DNA of 64,000 bases from Clostridia bacterium (GTDB taxonomy: Bacteria > Bacillota > Clostridia > Oscillospirales > Acutalibacteraceae): positions 19,765 to 83,764 of the forward strand of contig JAFYNR010000022.1 of the NCBI GenBank assembly GCA_017548045.1. Direction: 5' to 3'. Of this stretch, positions 1 through 7,994 are shown one piece after another. The notes beneath the pieces were generated by a model. The model searched no databases, was not told the DNA's origin, and was given only the letters and a program-made list of their open reading frames with translations. Positions within the stretch are counted from its first letter, which is position 1, and each line of letters starts with the position of its first letter. The translations under genes and the position numbers were made by a program.

Positions 1-293
1 ATGTAAACGGGAAGAACGATACCCGAAAGAAAGCAAACTGTAGAGGTGGGGTATATGGGGATAAAGCTTTTCACGGCGAAAAGCACCATTACCGCACCGA
101 AGAACTGCCACACCTTATCAAGATGAGCAATGTATTCTTCAAGCTCCAGCAGCTTTTGCTGGGTCTGTGCGTACCAGCGCCACAATTCGTCGTACTGAAG
201 CGAAAAAAGAAGCGCTCCCACCGCAAGCCCCAATGTAATCAATATAAGACCGCCGAAAAGCAGGTACTTTTTTTCTTTTTTTGTTTTTTTCAA
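1..293 (-). CDS. TVP38/TMEM64-like membrane protein, N-terminal part
   Basis: Only the first 97 codons are present; the gene runs off the left edge. Reading from a TTG at 293 gives a Lys-rich start (KKTKKEKK), a membrane segment at about residues 10-30, a short soluble stretch, then a second hydrophobic stretch from about residue 62 (VMVLFAVKSFIPIYP, then STVCFLSGIVLP). The F-x-V-K-S-F-I-P-x-x-P...G pattern is typical of the start of the TVP38/TMEM64 (SNARE-associated, DedA-like) core; such proteins are polytopic and in most bacteria of uncertain function. A GGTGA lies four bases before the TTG, and the first in-frame ATG is inside the core, so the TTG start is preferred. The gene is divergent from the sugar locus. 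The family call is inferred from a short fragment. Confidence 0.6.
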   Translation of the reverse strand, partial: MKKTKKEKKYLLFGGLILITLGLAVGALLFSLQYDELWRWYAQTQQKLLELEEYIAHLDKVWQFFGAVMVLFAVKSFIPIYPTSTVCFLSGIVLPVY

Positions 294-327
294 AAGTTCA
301 CCGCTTTCTGACCTTCTTATCCTATTT

Positions 328-356
328 ATTTTATAATATTATCGCCGTGGGGTCAA
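328..356 (-). promoter_or_regulatory. Probable promoter of the TVP38-like gene
   Basis: On the minus strand TTGACC (356-351) is followed after 17 bases by TAAAAT (333-328), about 35 bases before the TTG start. Confidence 0.4.
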
Positions 357-398
357 TAAGAAAACAAAATATTTTGGTATTTTATTTTCCGCAAATTA

Positions 399-407
399 TG
401 CTATAAT
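399..407 (+). promoter_or_regulatory. Extended -10 promoter of the sugar locus
   Basis: TG-C-TATAAT (399-407) is an extended -10 element with a perfect hexamer, 33 bases before the ATG at 441. No good -35 hexamer is seen 17 bases upstream. Confidence 0.5.
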
Positions 408-440
408 ATGAGTAGATAATATTGCTACGGAGGAACCTTT

Positions 441-1388
441 ATGAAAATCACCGTTCTTGACGGCTATACCGAAAACCCCGGCGACCTTTCCTGGGATTGG
501 CTTGAAGGACTTGGCGAATGCACTGTCTATGACCGCACACCGCCCGAGCTTATTGCAGAAAGATGCGAAGGCTGTCAGATTATAATAACCAACAAAACAC
601 CCTTATGCAAAAATCTGCTTGAAACCCTTCCCGACCTTAAATACGTGGGTCTGCTGAGCACAGGCTATAATATCGTTGATTGGGAATACTGCAAGGAGAA
701 AAATATTCCCGTTTGCAACATACCGTCATACAGCACAAATGCGGTTGCACAGCTTGTTTTTGCTCTCATTCTTGAACACACCAATTCCGTTGCTCTTCAC
801 AGCAGTTCCGTTCACGGCGGCGAATGGAGCGCCTGCAAGGATTTCTGTTATTGGAAGGCTCCCCTCTCGGAGCTTTGCGGCAAAACTCTGGGCATTATCG
901 GCTTCGGTAAAATAGGCAAGGCGGTTGCAAAAATCGCCTCAGCCTTCGGAATGAACGTCGTCGCCTCCACAAATCACCCCGCACCCTTTGAAAACGTTCA
1001 ATTCTGTGAAAGGGATGAACTTCTTGCAAAAAGCGATTTCGTCACTCTCCACTGCCCTCTTACACCCCTTACGGAGGGTATGGTAAATGAAGATTTTCTT
1101 TCAAAAATGAAAAAATCAGCCGTTTTAATCAACACTTCAAGAGGTCAGGTCATTAATGAAAAGGCTCTTGCACACGCCCTTGAAAACGGTATAATCGCAG
1201 GTGCGGGTCTTGACGTGCTTGAGGTTGAACCGCCAAAAGAAAGCTGCCCCTTAATCGGCGCAAAAAACTGCTTCATTACACCCCACATTGCCTGGGCCGG
1301 CTTCGAAACCCGTGAAAGACTTATGGGTATATGCCGCAAAAACGTTGAGGCTTTTCTCAGCGGAAGCCCCGTTAATCTCGTATGGTGA
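441..1388 (+). CDS. D-isomer-specific 2-hydroxyacid dehydrogenase (glycerate dehydrogenase-like)
   Basis: A 315-residue NAD(P)-dependent 2-hydroxyacid dehydrogenase of the glycerate/phosphoglycerate dehydrogenase family. The nucleotide-binding fold begins at about residue 147 with LGIIGFGKIGKAVAKIA, which carries the GxGxxG dinucleotide motif. The catalytic Arg is in the INTSRGQ segment (about 233), the Glu in GLDVLEVEPP (about 260) and the His in ITPHIAWA (about 281), all present. Length is usual for the family. GGAGG lies a few bases before the ATG. It is followed after 10 bases by the heptose kinase gene, so the two are co-transcribed; the substrate is unknown, and a role in making or recycling a C3 acid in the sugar pathway is only a guess. 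Confidence 0.85.
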   Translation: MKITVLDGYTENPGDLSWDWLEGLGECTVYDRTPPELIAERCEGCQIIITNKTPLCKNLLETLPDLKYVGLLSTGYNIVDWEYCKEKNIPVCNIPSYSTNAVAQLVFALILEHTNSVALHSSSVHGGEWSACKDFCYWKAPLSELCGKTLGIIGFGKIGKAVAKIASAFGMNVVASTNHPAPFENVQFCERDELLAKSDFVTLHCPLTPLTEGMVNEDFLSKMKKSAVLINTSRGQVINEKALAHALENGIIAGAGLDVLEVEPPKESCPLIGAKNCFITPHIAWAGFETRERLMGICRKNVEAFLSGSPVNLVW

Positions 1389-1398
1389 GGAATAAAAA

Positions 1399-2376
1399 AT
1401 GGTAATATCACAAACACCCATGCGTATGTCCTTTTTCGGCGGCGGAACGGATTTTCCCGAATTTTTCAGAGAACATTCCGGTGCGGTTATTTCAACAACC
1501 TTTGACAAATACTGTCACGTAAACGTCAGGGAGATGCCCGATTTATTCGAATACAAAACCTATCTTTCCTACGCAAAAATAGAAAAAGTCTGCTCTGCCG
1601 ACGAGGTTCAGCATCCTGCCATACGCAATGCAATGAAATGGCTGGGTCTTGAAAAAATCTGCCTCAATTATGATGCCGACGTGCCTGCAAAAACGGGTCT
1701 GGGCACAAGCAGTGCTTTTTCGGTAGGTATGCTGAACGCTTTTTATGCAATGCTGGGCGAAGAAAAAACAAAGCGTCAGCTTGCAGACGGTGCCATATAT
1801 CTTGAACGCACGCTTTGCAATGAAGACGGCGGTATTCAGGATCAGATAGCCTCGGCTTTCGGCGGATTCAACCGCATTGATTTCACCGAAGAAGGCTACA
1901 CCGTAACCCCCATCACCTTCTGCGAAGGCAGAAAGGAGCAGCTTGAAGAAAACCTTATGCTCTTTTTCACGGGACTTTCGCGCTATTCCTTTCAGGTTCA
2001 GAAAACAACAAAAAAATTGCTATCCCGTAACATCGACAGGCTTCTGAAAATGCTGAAAATGGTTGACGAGGCAGAGGATATACTCACAAATCCCGAAAGG
2101 AATCTCAACGATTTCGGCTATCTTCTCAATGAAACCTGGCTTGAAAAAAGGGAAATAAGCTCCGAAATCTCAACGGATTACATAGACGTTGCCTATAAAA
2201 AAGCCGTTGAAGCAGGTGCACTGGGCGGCAAGCTTCTGGGTGCAGGCGGCGGCGGATGTCTGCTTTTTTATGCTGAAAAAGACAGGCAGGAGGATGTAAG
2301 GAAGGCTCTTTCGGGTATGCACGAATTTCCTTTCAGATTCGAAAATGAAGGCACTAAAATCATATGCAAATATTAA
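1399..2376 (+). CDS. hddA: D-glycero-alpha-D-manno-heptose-7-phosphate kinase (GHMP kinase)
   Basis: A 325-residue GHMP-superfamily kinase. Motif 1 is at residues 6-18 (TPMRMSFFGGGTD), the ATP-binding glycine loop at about 96-106 (KTGLGTSSAFS) and motif 3 near the C-terminus (GGKLLGAGGGGC). The FGGGTD opening is the signature of the HddA/fucokinase branch, and the downstream HddC-GmhB gene makes HddA the best assignment: phosphorylation of D-glycero-D-manno-heptose 7-phosphate at C1 in the route to GDP-heptose. It is 10 bases behind the dehydrogenase gene and is followed by a hairpin and a fresh promoter. An L-fucose or other sugar kinase cannot be excluded from sequence alone. Confidence 0.85.
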   Translation: MVISQTPMRMSFFGGGTDFPEFFREHSGAVISTTFDKYCHVNVREMPDLFEYKTYLSYAKIEKVCSADEVQHPAIRNAMKWLGLEKICLNYDADVPAKTGLGTSSAFSVGMLNAFYAMLGEEKTKRQLADGAIYLERTLCNEDGGIQDQIASAFGGFNRIDFTEEGYTVTPITFCEGRKEQLEENLMLFFTGLSRYSFQVQKTTKKLLSRNIDRLLKMLKMVDEAEDILTNPERNLNDFGYLLNETWLEKREISSEISTDYIDVAYKKAVEAGALGGKLLGAGGGGCLLFYAEKDRQEDVRKALSGMHEFPFRFENEGTKIICKY

Positions 2377-2379
2377 AGC

Positions 2380-2412
2380 AAGGAGTCGTTTCCCGTAAGG
2401 AAGCGGCTCCTT
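2380..2412 (+). terminator. Hairpin after hddA, probable terminator
   Basis: A 14-bp stem with two G-U pairs (AAGGAGTCGTTTCC, loop CGTAA, GGAAGCGGCTCCTT) followed by TTGTTCTCTT. It splits the first two genes from the rest of the locus. Confidence 0.55.
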
Positions 2413-2424
2413 GTTCTCTTGACT

Positions 2425-2452
2425 TTTACATTATTATATGTTATCTTATAAT
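2425..2452 (+). promoter_or_regulatory. Promoter of the cupin-heptose-radical SAM operon
   Basis: TTTACA (2425-2430), 16-base spacer, TATAAT (2447-2452). It lies just after the hairpin and 35 bases before the cupin start. Confidence 0.6.
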
Positions 2453-2486
2453 GTGAATTTTTATGCTTATAACCGAGGTCAGAATA

Positions 2487-2849
2487 ATGATTGAAATAAT
2501 AAAACCCGATTTCATTTTCGAGGATGACAGAGGCTCTCTCGTTCAGCTTATTCACGAAGGATACCGCCAGATAAACGTTGTCACGTCAAAGGCAGGCGTT
2601 GAAAGAGGCAACCACTTTCACCGTCTGAACAGAGAAGGCTTTTACGTTGTTGAGGGTGCATTTCTGCTCGAAGTAAGCCTTGACGGCAAAAGCGAAAGCC
2701 ATGAATTCGTAAAGGGCGATATGTTCATCATTAACCCTATGGTTATGCACAGATTCGTTTACCGTGAGGATACTACCCTCGTTGCATTTTATGACAATGG
2801 GGTTGAGCTTCCCGACGGTACGAAAGATATAATTGCGGAGGCGGATTGA
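2487..2849 (+). CDS. Small cupin protein, sugar epimerase/isomerase-like
   Basis: A 120-residue single-domain cupin. Metal-site type motifs are visible: GNHFHRLNREGFYVVEG (about residues 37-53, His-x-His and Glu) and a second cupin box around NPMVMHRFVYRED with a His. The opening (DDRGSLVQLI) resembles the N-terminus of RmlC-like dTDP-sugar epimerases and WxcM/FdtA-type ketoisomerases, so an isomerase or epimerase acting on a nucleotide-linked sugar is likely, although it is shorter than RmlC. The ATG at 2487 is chosen because GAGGT lies seven bases upstream; an upstream ATG at 2463 has no such site. It is the first gene behind the 2425 promoter and ends one base before the HddC-GmhB start. 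Confidence 0.7.
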   Translation: MIEIIKPDFIFEDDRGSLVQLIHEGYRQINVVTSKAGVERGNHFHRLNREGFYVVEGAFLLEVSLDGKSESHEFVKGDMFIINPMVMHRFVYREDTTLVAFYDNGVELPDGTKDIIAEAD

Positions 2850-2850
2850 T

Positions 2851-4104
2851 TTGGAAGCGGTTGTTCTTGCAGGCGGCTTCGGCACACGGCTGAAGGGCTG
2901 CATCGATAATATTCCCAAGCCTCTTGCGCCCGTAGACGGCAAGCCCTTCCTTTGCCTTCTGCTGGATTATCTCTATGCCAACGGCGTTCACCGCGCGGTT
3001 ATTTCCACGGGCTATCTTGCCGAAAAGGTTGAGGAAGCCATCGGCGGCAGATACCGCGGCATGACAATCGAATACAGCGTTGAGGATACTCCCCTCGGCA
3101 CAGGAGGCGGCATAAAAAAAGCTTTGAGAATGTGCAAGGAAAATGACGTTATAGTTTGCAACGGCGACTCATTTTTTGACGTAAACCTCTTTGAAATGAA
3201 GAAGTTTCACGAAGAATCGGGCTGTGACGTAACTCTTGCCGCAAAGTTCATTGAAAATGCTCACCGTTCGGGTCTGCTTGAGTTTTCAAACGGCAGACTT
3301 CAGGGCTTTACCGAAAACGGAGTTGCACCCTCCGGGCACATAAACGGCGGCGTTTATTTTGTAAAGCGTACACTGCTCGAAGGGGTAACGGAAGATAAAT
3401 TCTCATTTGAAAACGATATTCTTGCAAACAAAGCTTACGGTATCGGCGTATACGAAAGCGACGGATATTTTATCGATATCGGTGTACCCGAATCCTATAC
3501 CCTTGCGCAAAAAGAAAAAAGCAGACTCATATCATCACGCAAAAGACGTGCGGTTTTCCTTGACCGTGACGGAACGATAAACAAGGATACCGTTCACACC
3601 CACCGCACGGAGGATTTTGAATTTCTTACCCTTGCGGATAAAGCCGTTGCCGAGCTCAAAGAAAAGGGATATCTCGTTATCATTATCACAAATCAGGCAG
3701 GCATTGCAAAGGGTCTTTACGGAGAAGATGATATGCATATTTTTCACAGCCATATCGATAAGCTTCTTTCCGAAAATTACTCGGTTATTCCCGACGGTTA
3801 TTATTACTGCCCCCACCATCCCGATGCGGCTGCTGAGAAATACCGCCTTGACTGCCTCTGCAGAAAGCCTGCCCCCGGGCTTATACTCAGAGCCGTTGAG
3901 GATTTTGAGAAAACAGGCATACGTATCGATTTGAAAAACAGCTTCACAATCGGCAACAGACTTTCAGATATTCTTGCAGGCAAAAATGCAGGAATTGAAA
4001 ATAACATTCTTATCGGCAACGACGAAAAAGACGAAAACGGCGTTGCATCACAGGCATACGGCAGCCTTTACGAAGCCGTTAACAATATAAAGCAGGTGTT
4101 TTGA
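2851..4104 (+). CDS. hddC-gmhB: Fused heptose-1-phosphate guanylyltransferase / heptose-1,7-bisphosphate 7-phosphatase
   Basis: A 417-residue two-domain protein. Residues 1 to about 228 are a nucleotidyltransferase: VVLAGGFGTRLK (glycine-rich NTP loop), KPLAPVDGKPFL, CNGDSFFD (metal-binding Asp), GHINGGVYF. From about residue 232 there is a HAD phosphatase of the GmhB/histidinol-phosphatase type: FLDRDGTIN (nucleophile and acid/base Asp), ITNQAG, the zinc-binding CPHHPD...CLCRKP and a late IGNRLSDI. In the GDP-heptose pathway GmhB removes the C7 phosphate and HddC then adds GMP; here both activities are on one chain. The TTG at 2851 is preferred because GGAGG ends nine bases upstream and family members begin at this Glu-Ala-Val segment. 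It lies one base past the cupin stop. Confidence 0.87.
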   Translation: MEAVVLAGGFGTRLKGCIDNIPKPLAPVDGKPFLCLLLDYLYANGVHRAVISTGYLAEKVEEAIGGRYRGMTIEYSVEDTPLGTGGGIKKALRMCKENDVIVCNGDSFFDVNLFEMKKFHEESGCDVTLAAKFIENAHRSGLLEFSNGRLQGFTENGVAPSGHINGGVYFVKRTLLEGVTEDKFSFENDILANKAYGIGVYESDGYFIDIGVPESYTLAQKEKSRLISSRKRRAVFLDRDGTINKDTVHTHRTEDFEFLTLADKAVAELKEKGYLVIIITNQAGIAKGLYGEDDMHIFHSHIDKLLSENYSVIPDGYYYCPHHPDAAAEKYRLDCLCRKPAPGLILRAVEDFEKTGIRIDLKNSFTIGNRLSDILAGKNAGIENNILIGNDEKDENGVASQAYGSLYEAVNNIKQVF

Positions 4105-4106
4105 AT

Positions 4107-6014
4107 TTGAAAAACGTTTATTTCATTCAGGTAGGATTTGCATTTGACAAATCGGTTTACCTTCCCTATGCAACAGGCACCATAGTTGCATACTGCAAGG
4201 CACAGCCTGACATAGCGGAAGAATACACATTCCCGGAAATCATTTTCCGCAGGGATGATGTTGAGGCAATAGCCGACGGTATGGATAACCCCTATCTCGT
4301 TGCATTCTCAACCTACGTATGGAACGTTGAATTCAATAAAGTGCTTGCAAAGGCCGTCAAGGAAAAGTATCCCGAATGTATTGTTGTTTTCGGCGGTCAC
4401 AGTGTTTCTGACAGAATGGAGTTCCTTTCAAAGGATTATATTGATATACTTACTCTCGGGGAAGGTGAAGAAGTAACGGCAAATCTTCTCCGTGCCCTTC
4501 GCGACGGCACCGACCTTTCCGAATGTGCAGGCATTGCTTTCAGAGATACCGACGGCTGTAACATTCTTACCCCACCCTACTGCCCCGATAGCCTTGAGGA
4601 CTATCCCTCACCCTATCTCACGGGTGTTTTTGATTCAATCATTGAGAAAAATCCCGACGTGATGTTCGATACGATAATTGAAACCAACCGGGGCTGCCCG
4701 TACAACTGCGCATACTGCGACTGGAGCAACCATAAAAAGCTCCGTCTTTTCCCTATGGAAAAGGTCAAGGGTGAGCTTCGATGGCTTTCGGACCATAACA
4801 TAGAATATTGCTTCTGCGCCGATGCAAACTTCGGTATATTTGAGCGTGACGAAGAAATTGCACAGTACATTGTTGAGCTCAACAAGCAGACGGGCTTTCC
4901 CAAGGTATTCCGCCCCTGCTACGAAAAAAACAGTGCGGAGAGGGTTTTCAGAATTTCAAAGGCTCTGAATTCAAGAGGTCTTGACAAGGGCGCAACCATG
5001 GCTTATCAGACCCTCTGCGATGACGCGCTGAAAATCATCAACCGAAAGAATCTGACAATGGAGCATTTTTCGGGGCTTATGGCAGACTATAACAGAGCCA
5101 ATATCCCCACGTATTCTGAGCTCATTCTCGGCTTACCCGGCGAAACGGCAGAAAGCTTCTGTCAGGGCCTTTGCAAGCTTCTCAGGGCAGGTCAGCACAA
5201 TTCCATAAGCGTATATTACTGCGAATTGCTGCCCAACGCACCCATGTGCAACCCCGACTTTATGAAAGAGCACAAAATTGAGCCTATGAAGGTTCAGTTT
5301 AACCATATTCATTCCGCAAGCGGCAAAAAGGACGGCATACCCGAATATTCATACCTTGTCCGTTCCACAAGCACCCTGCCCCGTGACGGCTGGGTTTACG
5401 CAAATCTTTTTTCTATCTGCCTTCAATGCTTTCACAGCCTGGGCTTACTGCGCTATTTTGCCATTTACGCTTACTACGCGCTGAGCCTTGACTATTACGA
5501 TTTTTATTCCGGTCTTCTTGACTTCTGTCTTGAAAGCGAAGGCAGAATCGGCGGCCTTTTCAGAGAAATCAAGCGCAAGCTTGACGGCTCGCTGGAGGGT
5601 GACTGGAATCACAGTAACCCCGTTTTCGGCAACGTAACCTGGTTTTTTGAAGAAGGTCTTTTCCTTGAGCTTCTTTATGACTCAAAAGAATACGAAAAAA
5701 TTATTGACGGATACGTAAGAAGCCTGGGAATTGACGGAGACGTTTTTGCAGAGCTTTGCAAATTCCAGATAAACGCCGTGAAAAAGCCTTTTGAAAGCGG
5801 TAAGGCTTTTGAATGCGGCTATGATTTTGCTTCATACTTTTCAAACGTATCCGCAGAAAATCCCCTTCCCGAAAAGAAAAAGACCGCCTATATCTTTGAG
5901 GCGGCAAAGGTTTACGATAACTGGCCTGCATTTGCCAAAGAAACCGTATGGTACGGCAGACGCAAGGGCGCAACCCTCTATACAAACAACATCTCCGCCG
6001 TAAAATCGGTATAA
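4107..6014 (+). CDS. B12-binding-type radical SAM protein, paralogue 1
   Basis: A 635-residue protein with a cobalamin-binding-like N-terminal fold (VAFSTYVWN, VVFGGHSV, LTLGEGEEV at about 65-125) but no DxHxxG cobalt-ligand motif. The radical SAM domain has its 4Fe-4S cluster cysteines at C197, C201 and C204 (NRGCPYNCAYCDW). Further blocks shared with its paralogues are CADANFG, MAYQTL, ELILGLPGET and AGQHNS; a long C-terminal domain ends WYGRRKGATLYTN. Class B radical SAM enzymes often methylate or rearrange sugars and other unactivated carbons; the reaction here is unknown. The TTG at 4107 is chosen by AGGTG eight bases upstream and by alignment with the other copies. The upstream gene ends at 4104. 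Confidence 0.85.
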   Translation: MKNVYFIQVGFAFDKSVYLPYATGTIVAYCKAQPDIAEEYTFPEIIFRRDDVEAIADGMDNPYLVAFSTYVWNVEFNKVLAKAVKEKYPECIVVFGGHSVSDRMEFLSKDYIDILTLGEGEEVTANLLRALRDGTDLSECAGIAFRDTDGCNILTPPYCPDSLEDYPSPYLTGVFDSIIEKNPDVMFDTIIETNRGCPYNCAYCDWSNHKKLRLFPMEKVKGELRWLSDHNIEYCFCADANFGIFERDEEIAQYIVELNKQTGFPKVFRPCYEKNSAERVFRISKALNSRGLDKGATMAYQTLCDDALKIINRKNLTMEHFSGLMADYNRANIPTYSELILGLPGETAESFCQGLCKLLRAGQHNSISVYYCELLPNAPMCNPDFMKEHKIEPMKVQFNHIHSASGKKDGIPEYSYLVRSTSTLPRDGWVYANLFSICLQCFHSLGLLRYFAIYAYYALSLDYYDFYSGLLDFCLESEGRIGGLFREIKRKLDGSLEGDWNHSNPVFGNVTWFFEEGLFLELLYDSKEYEKIIDGYVRSLGIDGDVFAELCKFQINAVKKPFESGKAFECGYDFASYFSNVSAENPLPEKKKTAYIFEAAKVYDNWPAFAKETVWYGRRKGATLYTNNISAVKSV

Positions 6015-6036
6015 ACTTCGAAAGGCTCGTGATGAG

Positions 6037-7956
6037 TTGAAACGCAATTTCTACTTTTTCCAGGTTAATTATTCATACGGCAAAGCGGCACATCTGCCTT
6101 ACACCGCAGGTCAGCTTTCCGCATATGCTTTTGCAGACAAGGACGTTGCGGAAAATTATCACCTTGAAAGAATATTTTTTCTTCGCGACTCGGTTGACAG
6201 TGTAATGAGCAAAATCAGCAGCCCTTTCCTCGTTGCTTTTTCAACCTATATCTGGAACTGCAATTTCAACAAGGCGGTTGCAAAAAGAATAAAAGAAAAA
6301 TATCCCGACTGCAAAATCGTTTTCGGCGGTCACCACGTTGCACCCGGAGGCGGTATGCTCGAGGAATGCCCTTATATCGATTACCTTCTTCACGGCGAAG
6401 GCGAGATAACACTGCGCCGTCTTATGCGCTCGCTTATCGGGCTTGACGACGCCGAAAAAATACCCGGCATTTCTCTGAGAACAAAAAACGGTATCATCAC
6501 CAACCCGCAGATGATATCCGAGGAATGTGATTTCCCCTCACCTTACCTTAACGGATATTTTGATAAAATACTTGCAGAAAACCCCGACACGGATTTTATG
6601 GCGCTTATCGAAACCTCCCGAGGCTGCCCCAACTCCTGCGCATACTGCGACTGGAGCAATATGAAATCAAAAATCCGTAAATTCCCCATCGAAAGAGTTT
6701 ATGCGGAAATCGATTGGGTGAGCAGTAACAGAGTCTACGGTCTGGGCTCCGCCGATTCAAACTTCGGAATGTTCAGACGTGACCTTGAAATAACTGACAG
6801 AATAGTCGAGGCTCATAAGGCAACGGGCAGACCCGTAGGCTTTCAGACGTCCTATGCAAAAAACAGCACTAAAACCGTTTTTGACATCGGAATGAAGCTT
6901 GAAAAGAACGGGCTCAACAAAGGCATCACACTCTCATTTCAATCAATGAGCGATGAAGTGCTCAAAAATATAGGTAGAGAAAACATAAGCATCGAATATT
7001 ATTCGGAGCTTATGAGAATGTATAACGAAGCGGGCGTTGCCACGTACACGGAGCTTATTCTGGGGCTTCCCGGTGAAACCTACGAAACCCTTGTTGACGG
7101 AATTGACAGACTTCTTCAGCTCGGTCAGCATAACTCCATTTACATTCACAACTGCGAGTGGCTCCCCTGCTCAATTATGGGGCAGAAGGATTACGTTGAA
7201 AAATACGGCATAAGAACGTCGCATATTCCTCTTAATCAGCCCCACAGAGAGGCTGATGACAAGGATGAAATCCCCGAAGCCTCCGGCATAGTCACCGAAA
7301 CGTACTCTATGTCCCGTAATGACTGGAAAAAAATGAATCTGTTTTCCACTGTTGTTCAGTGTTATCATCATATGGGTATTCTGCAGTTTTTTGCAATTTT
7401 TCTTTACGAGCACGGAATTTGTTCCTACAAGGATTTCTATAATTCTCTGCTTGAATTTGCATTAAGCAAGCCGTCAACCGTAATCGGCAGAGCTTTCGCG
7501 GAAATTCAGCGCAAGCTGGATGACGTAATCAACGAAAAAGATGCACCCAATTGTGTTGATAAACGCTTCGGTAACATAATGTGGACACCCGAAGAATACG
7601 CCTTTCTCTATACCGTTTATGAATCGGAGCTTTTTTATGAAGAAATAAAAGATTTCCTTTCGGAATATTTTGAGGATGCGGAATTTTTCTGTGAGCTGCT
7701 TGAGTTTCAGAAAAAGATGCTCAAGCATCCCTTTGATGAGGATTTTACGTTTGTCTGTAATTATAATTTTGCAGATTATTTCAAGTCAATCATCAACAGC
7801 CGCAGTTCGTCACTGACAGAAGAAAAATGCACGGTTTCCGTAGAAGCAAAGCCCTTCCTCTCGTGGGAAGACTTTGCAAGGAAGGTTGCCTGGTACGGAA
7901 GAAAGGATTCAAGCTGTACTTACATAAACCGTGCAAAACAGGATGCTGTGCTGTAG
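6037..7956 (+). CDS. B12-binding-type radical SAM protein, paralogue 2
   Basis: A 639-residue paralogue of the preceding gene with the same architecture: N-terminus KRNFYFFQVNYSYG, YLPY-like LPYTAGQL, VFGGHHVAPGG, LLHGEGEIT, then cluster cysteines C197, C201 and C204 (SRGCPNSCAYCDW), SADSNFG, LSFQSM, ELILGLPGET and GQHNSI. The C-terminal domain closes with WYGRKDSSCTYIN. It starts at a TTG (6037); the nearby ATG at 6032 runs straight into a stop. The gap to the previous gene is 22 bases, so it belongs to the same transcript. Divergence from copies 1 and 3 is spread along the protein, as expected of an old duplication kept for separate substrates or positions; that reading is inference. Confidence 0.85.
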   Translation: MKRNFYFFQVNYSYGKAAHLPYTAGQLSAYAFADKDVAENYHLERIFFLRDSVDSVMSKISSPFLVAFSTYIWNCNFNKAVAKRIKEKYPDCKIVFGGHHVAPGGGMLEECPYIDYLLHGEGEITLRRLMRSLIGLDDAEKIPGISLRTKNGIITNPQMISEECDFPSPYLNGYFDKILAENPDTDFMALIETSRGCPNSCAYCDWSNMKSKIRKFPIERVYAEIDWVSSNRVYGLGSADSNFGMFRRDLEITDRIVEAHKATGRPVGFQTSYAKNSTKTVFDIGMKLEKNGLNKGITLSFQSMSDEVLKNIGRENISIEYYSELMRMYNEAGVATYTELILGLPGETYETLVDGIDRLLQLGQHNSIYIHNCEWLPCSIMGQKDYVEKYGIRTSHIPLNQPHREADDKDEIPEASGIVTETYSMSRNDWKKMNLFSTVVQCYHHMGILQFFAIFLYEHGICSYKDFYNSLLEFALSKPSTVIGRAFAEIQRKLDDVINEKDAPNCVDKRFGNIMWTPEEYAFLYTVYESELFYEEIKDFLSEYFEDAEFFCELLEFQKKMLKHPFDEDFTFVCNYNFADYFKSIINSRSSSLTEEKCTVSVEAKPFLSWEDFARKVAWYGRKDSSCTYINRAKQDAVL

Positions 7957-7994
7957 TATCAGACTCATTTTTATAACAAATCAGGAGAGAGAAA

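Noticed and set aside
123-311. Plus-strand open frame of 62 codons at the left edge
   Set aside because: It is the shadow of the TVP38-like gene on the minus strand; its low-complexity FFFF end reflects the Lys-rich start of that gene.
2419-2424. TTGACT as -35 box for the cupin operon
   Set aside because: The spacer to TATAAT would be 22 bases; TTTACA at 2425 with 16 bases fits better.
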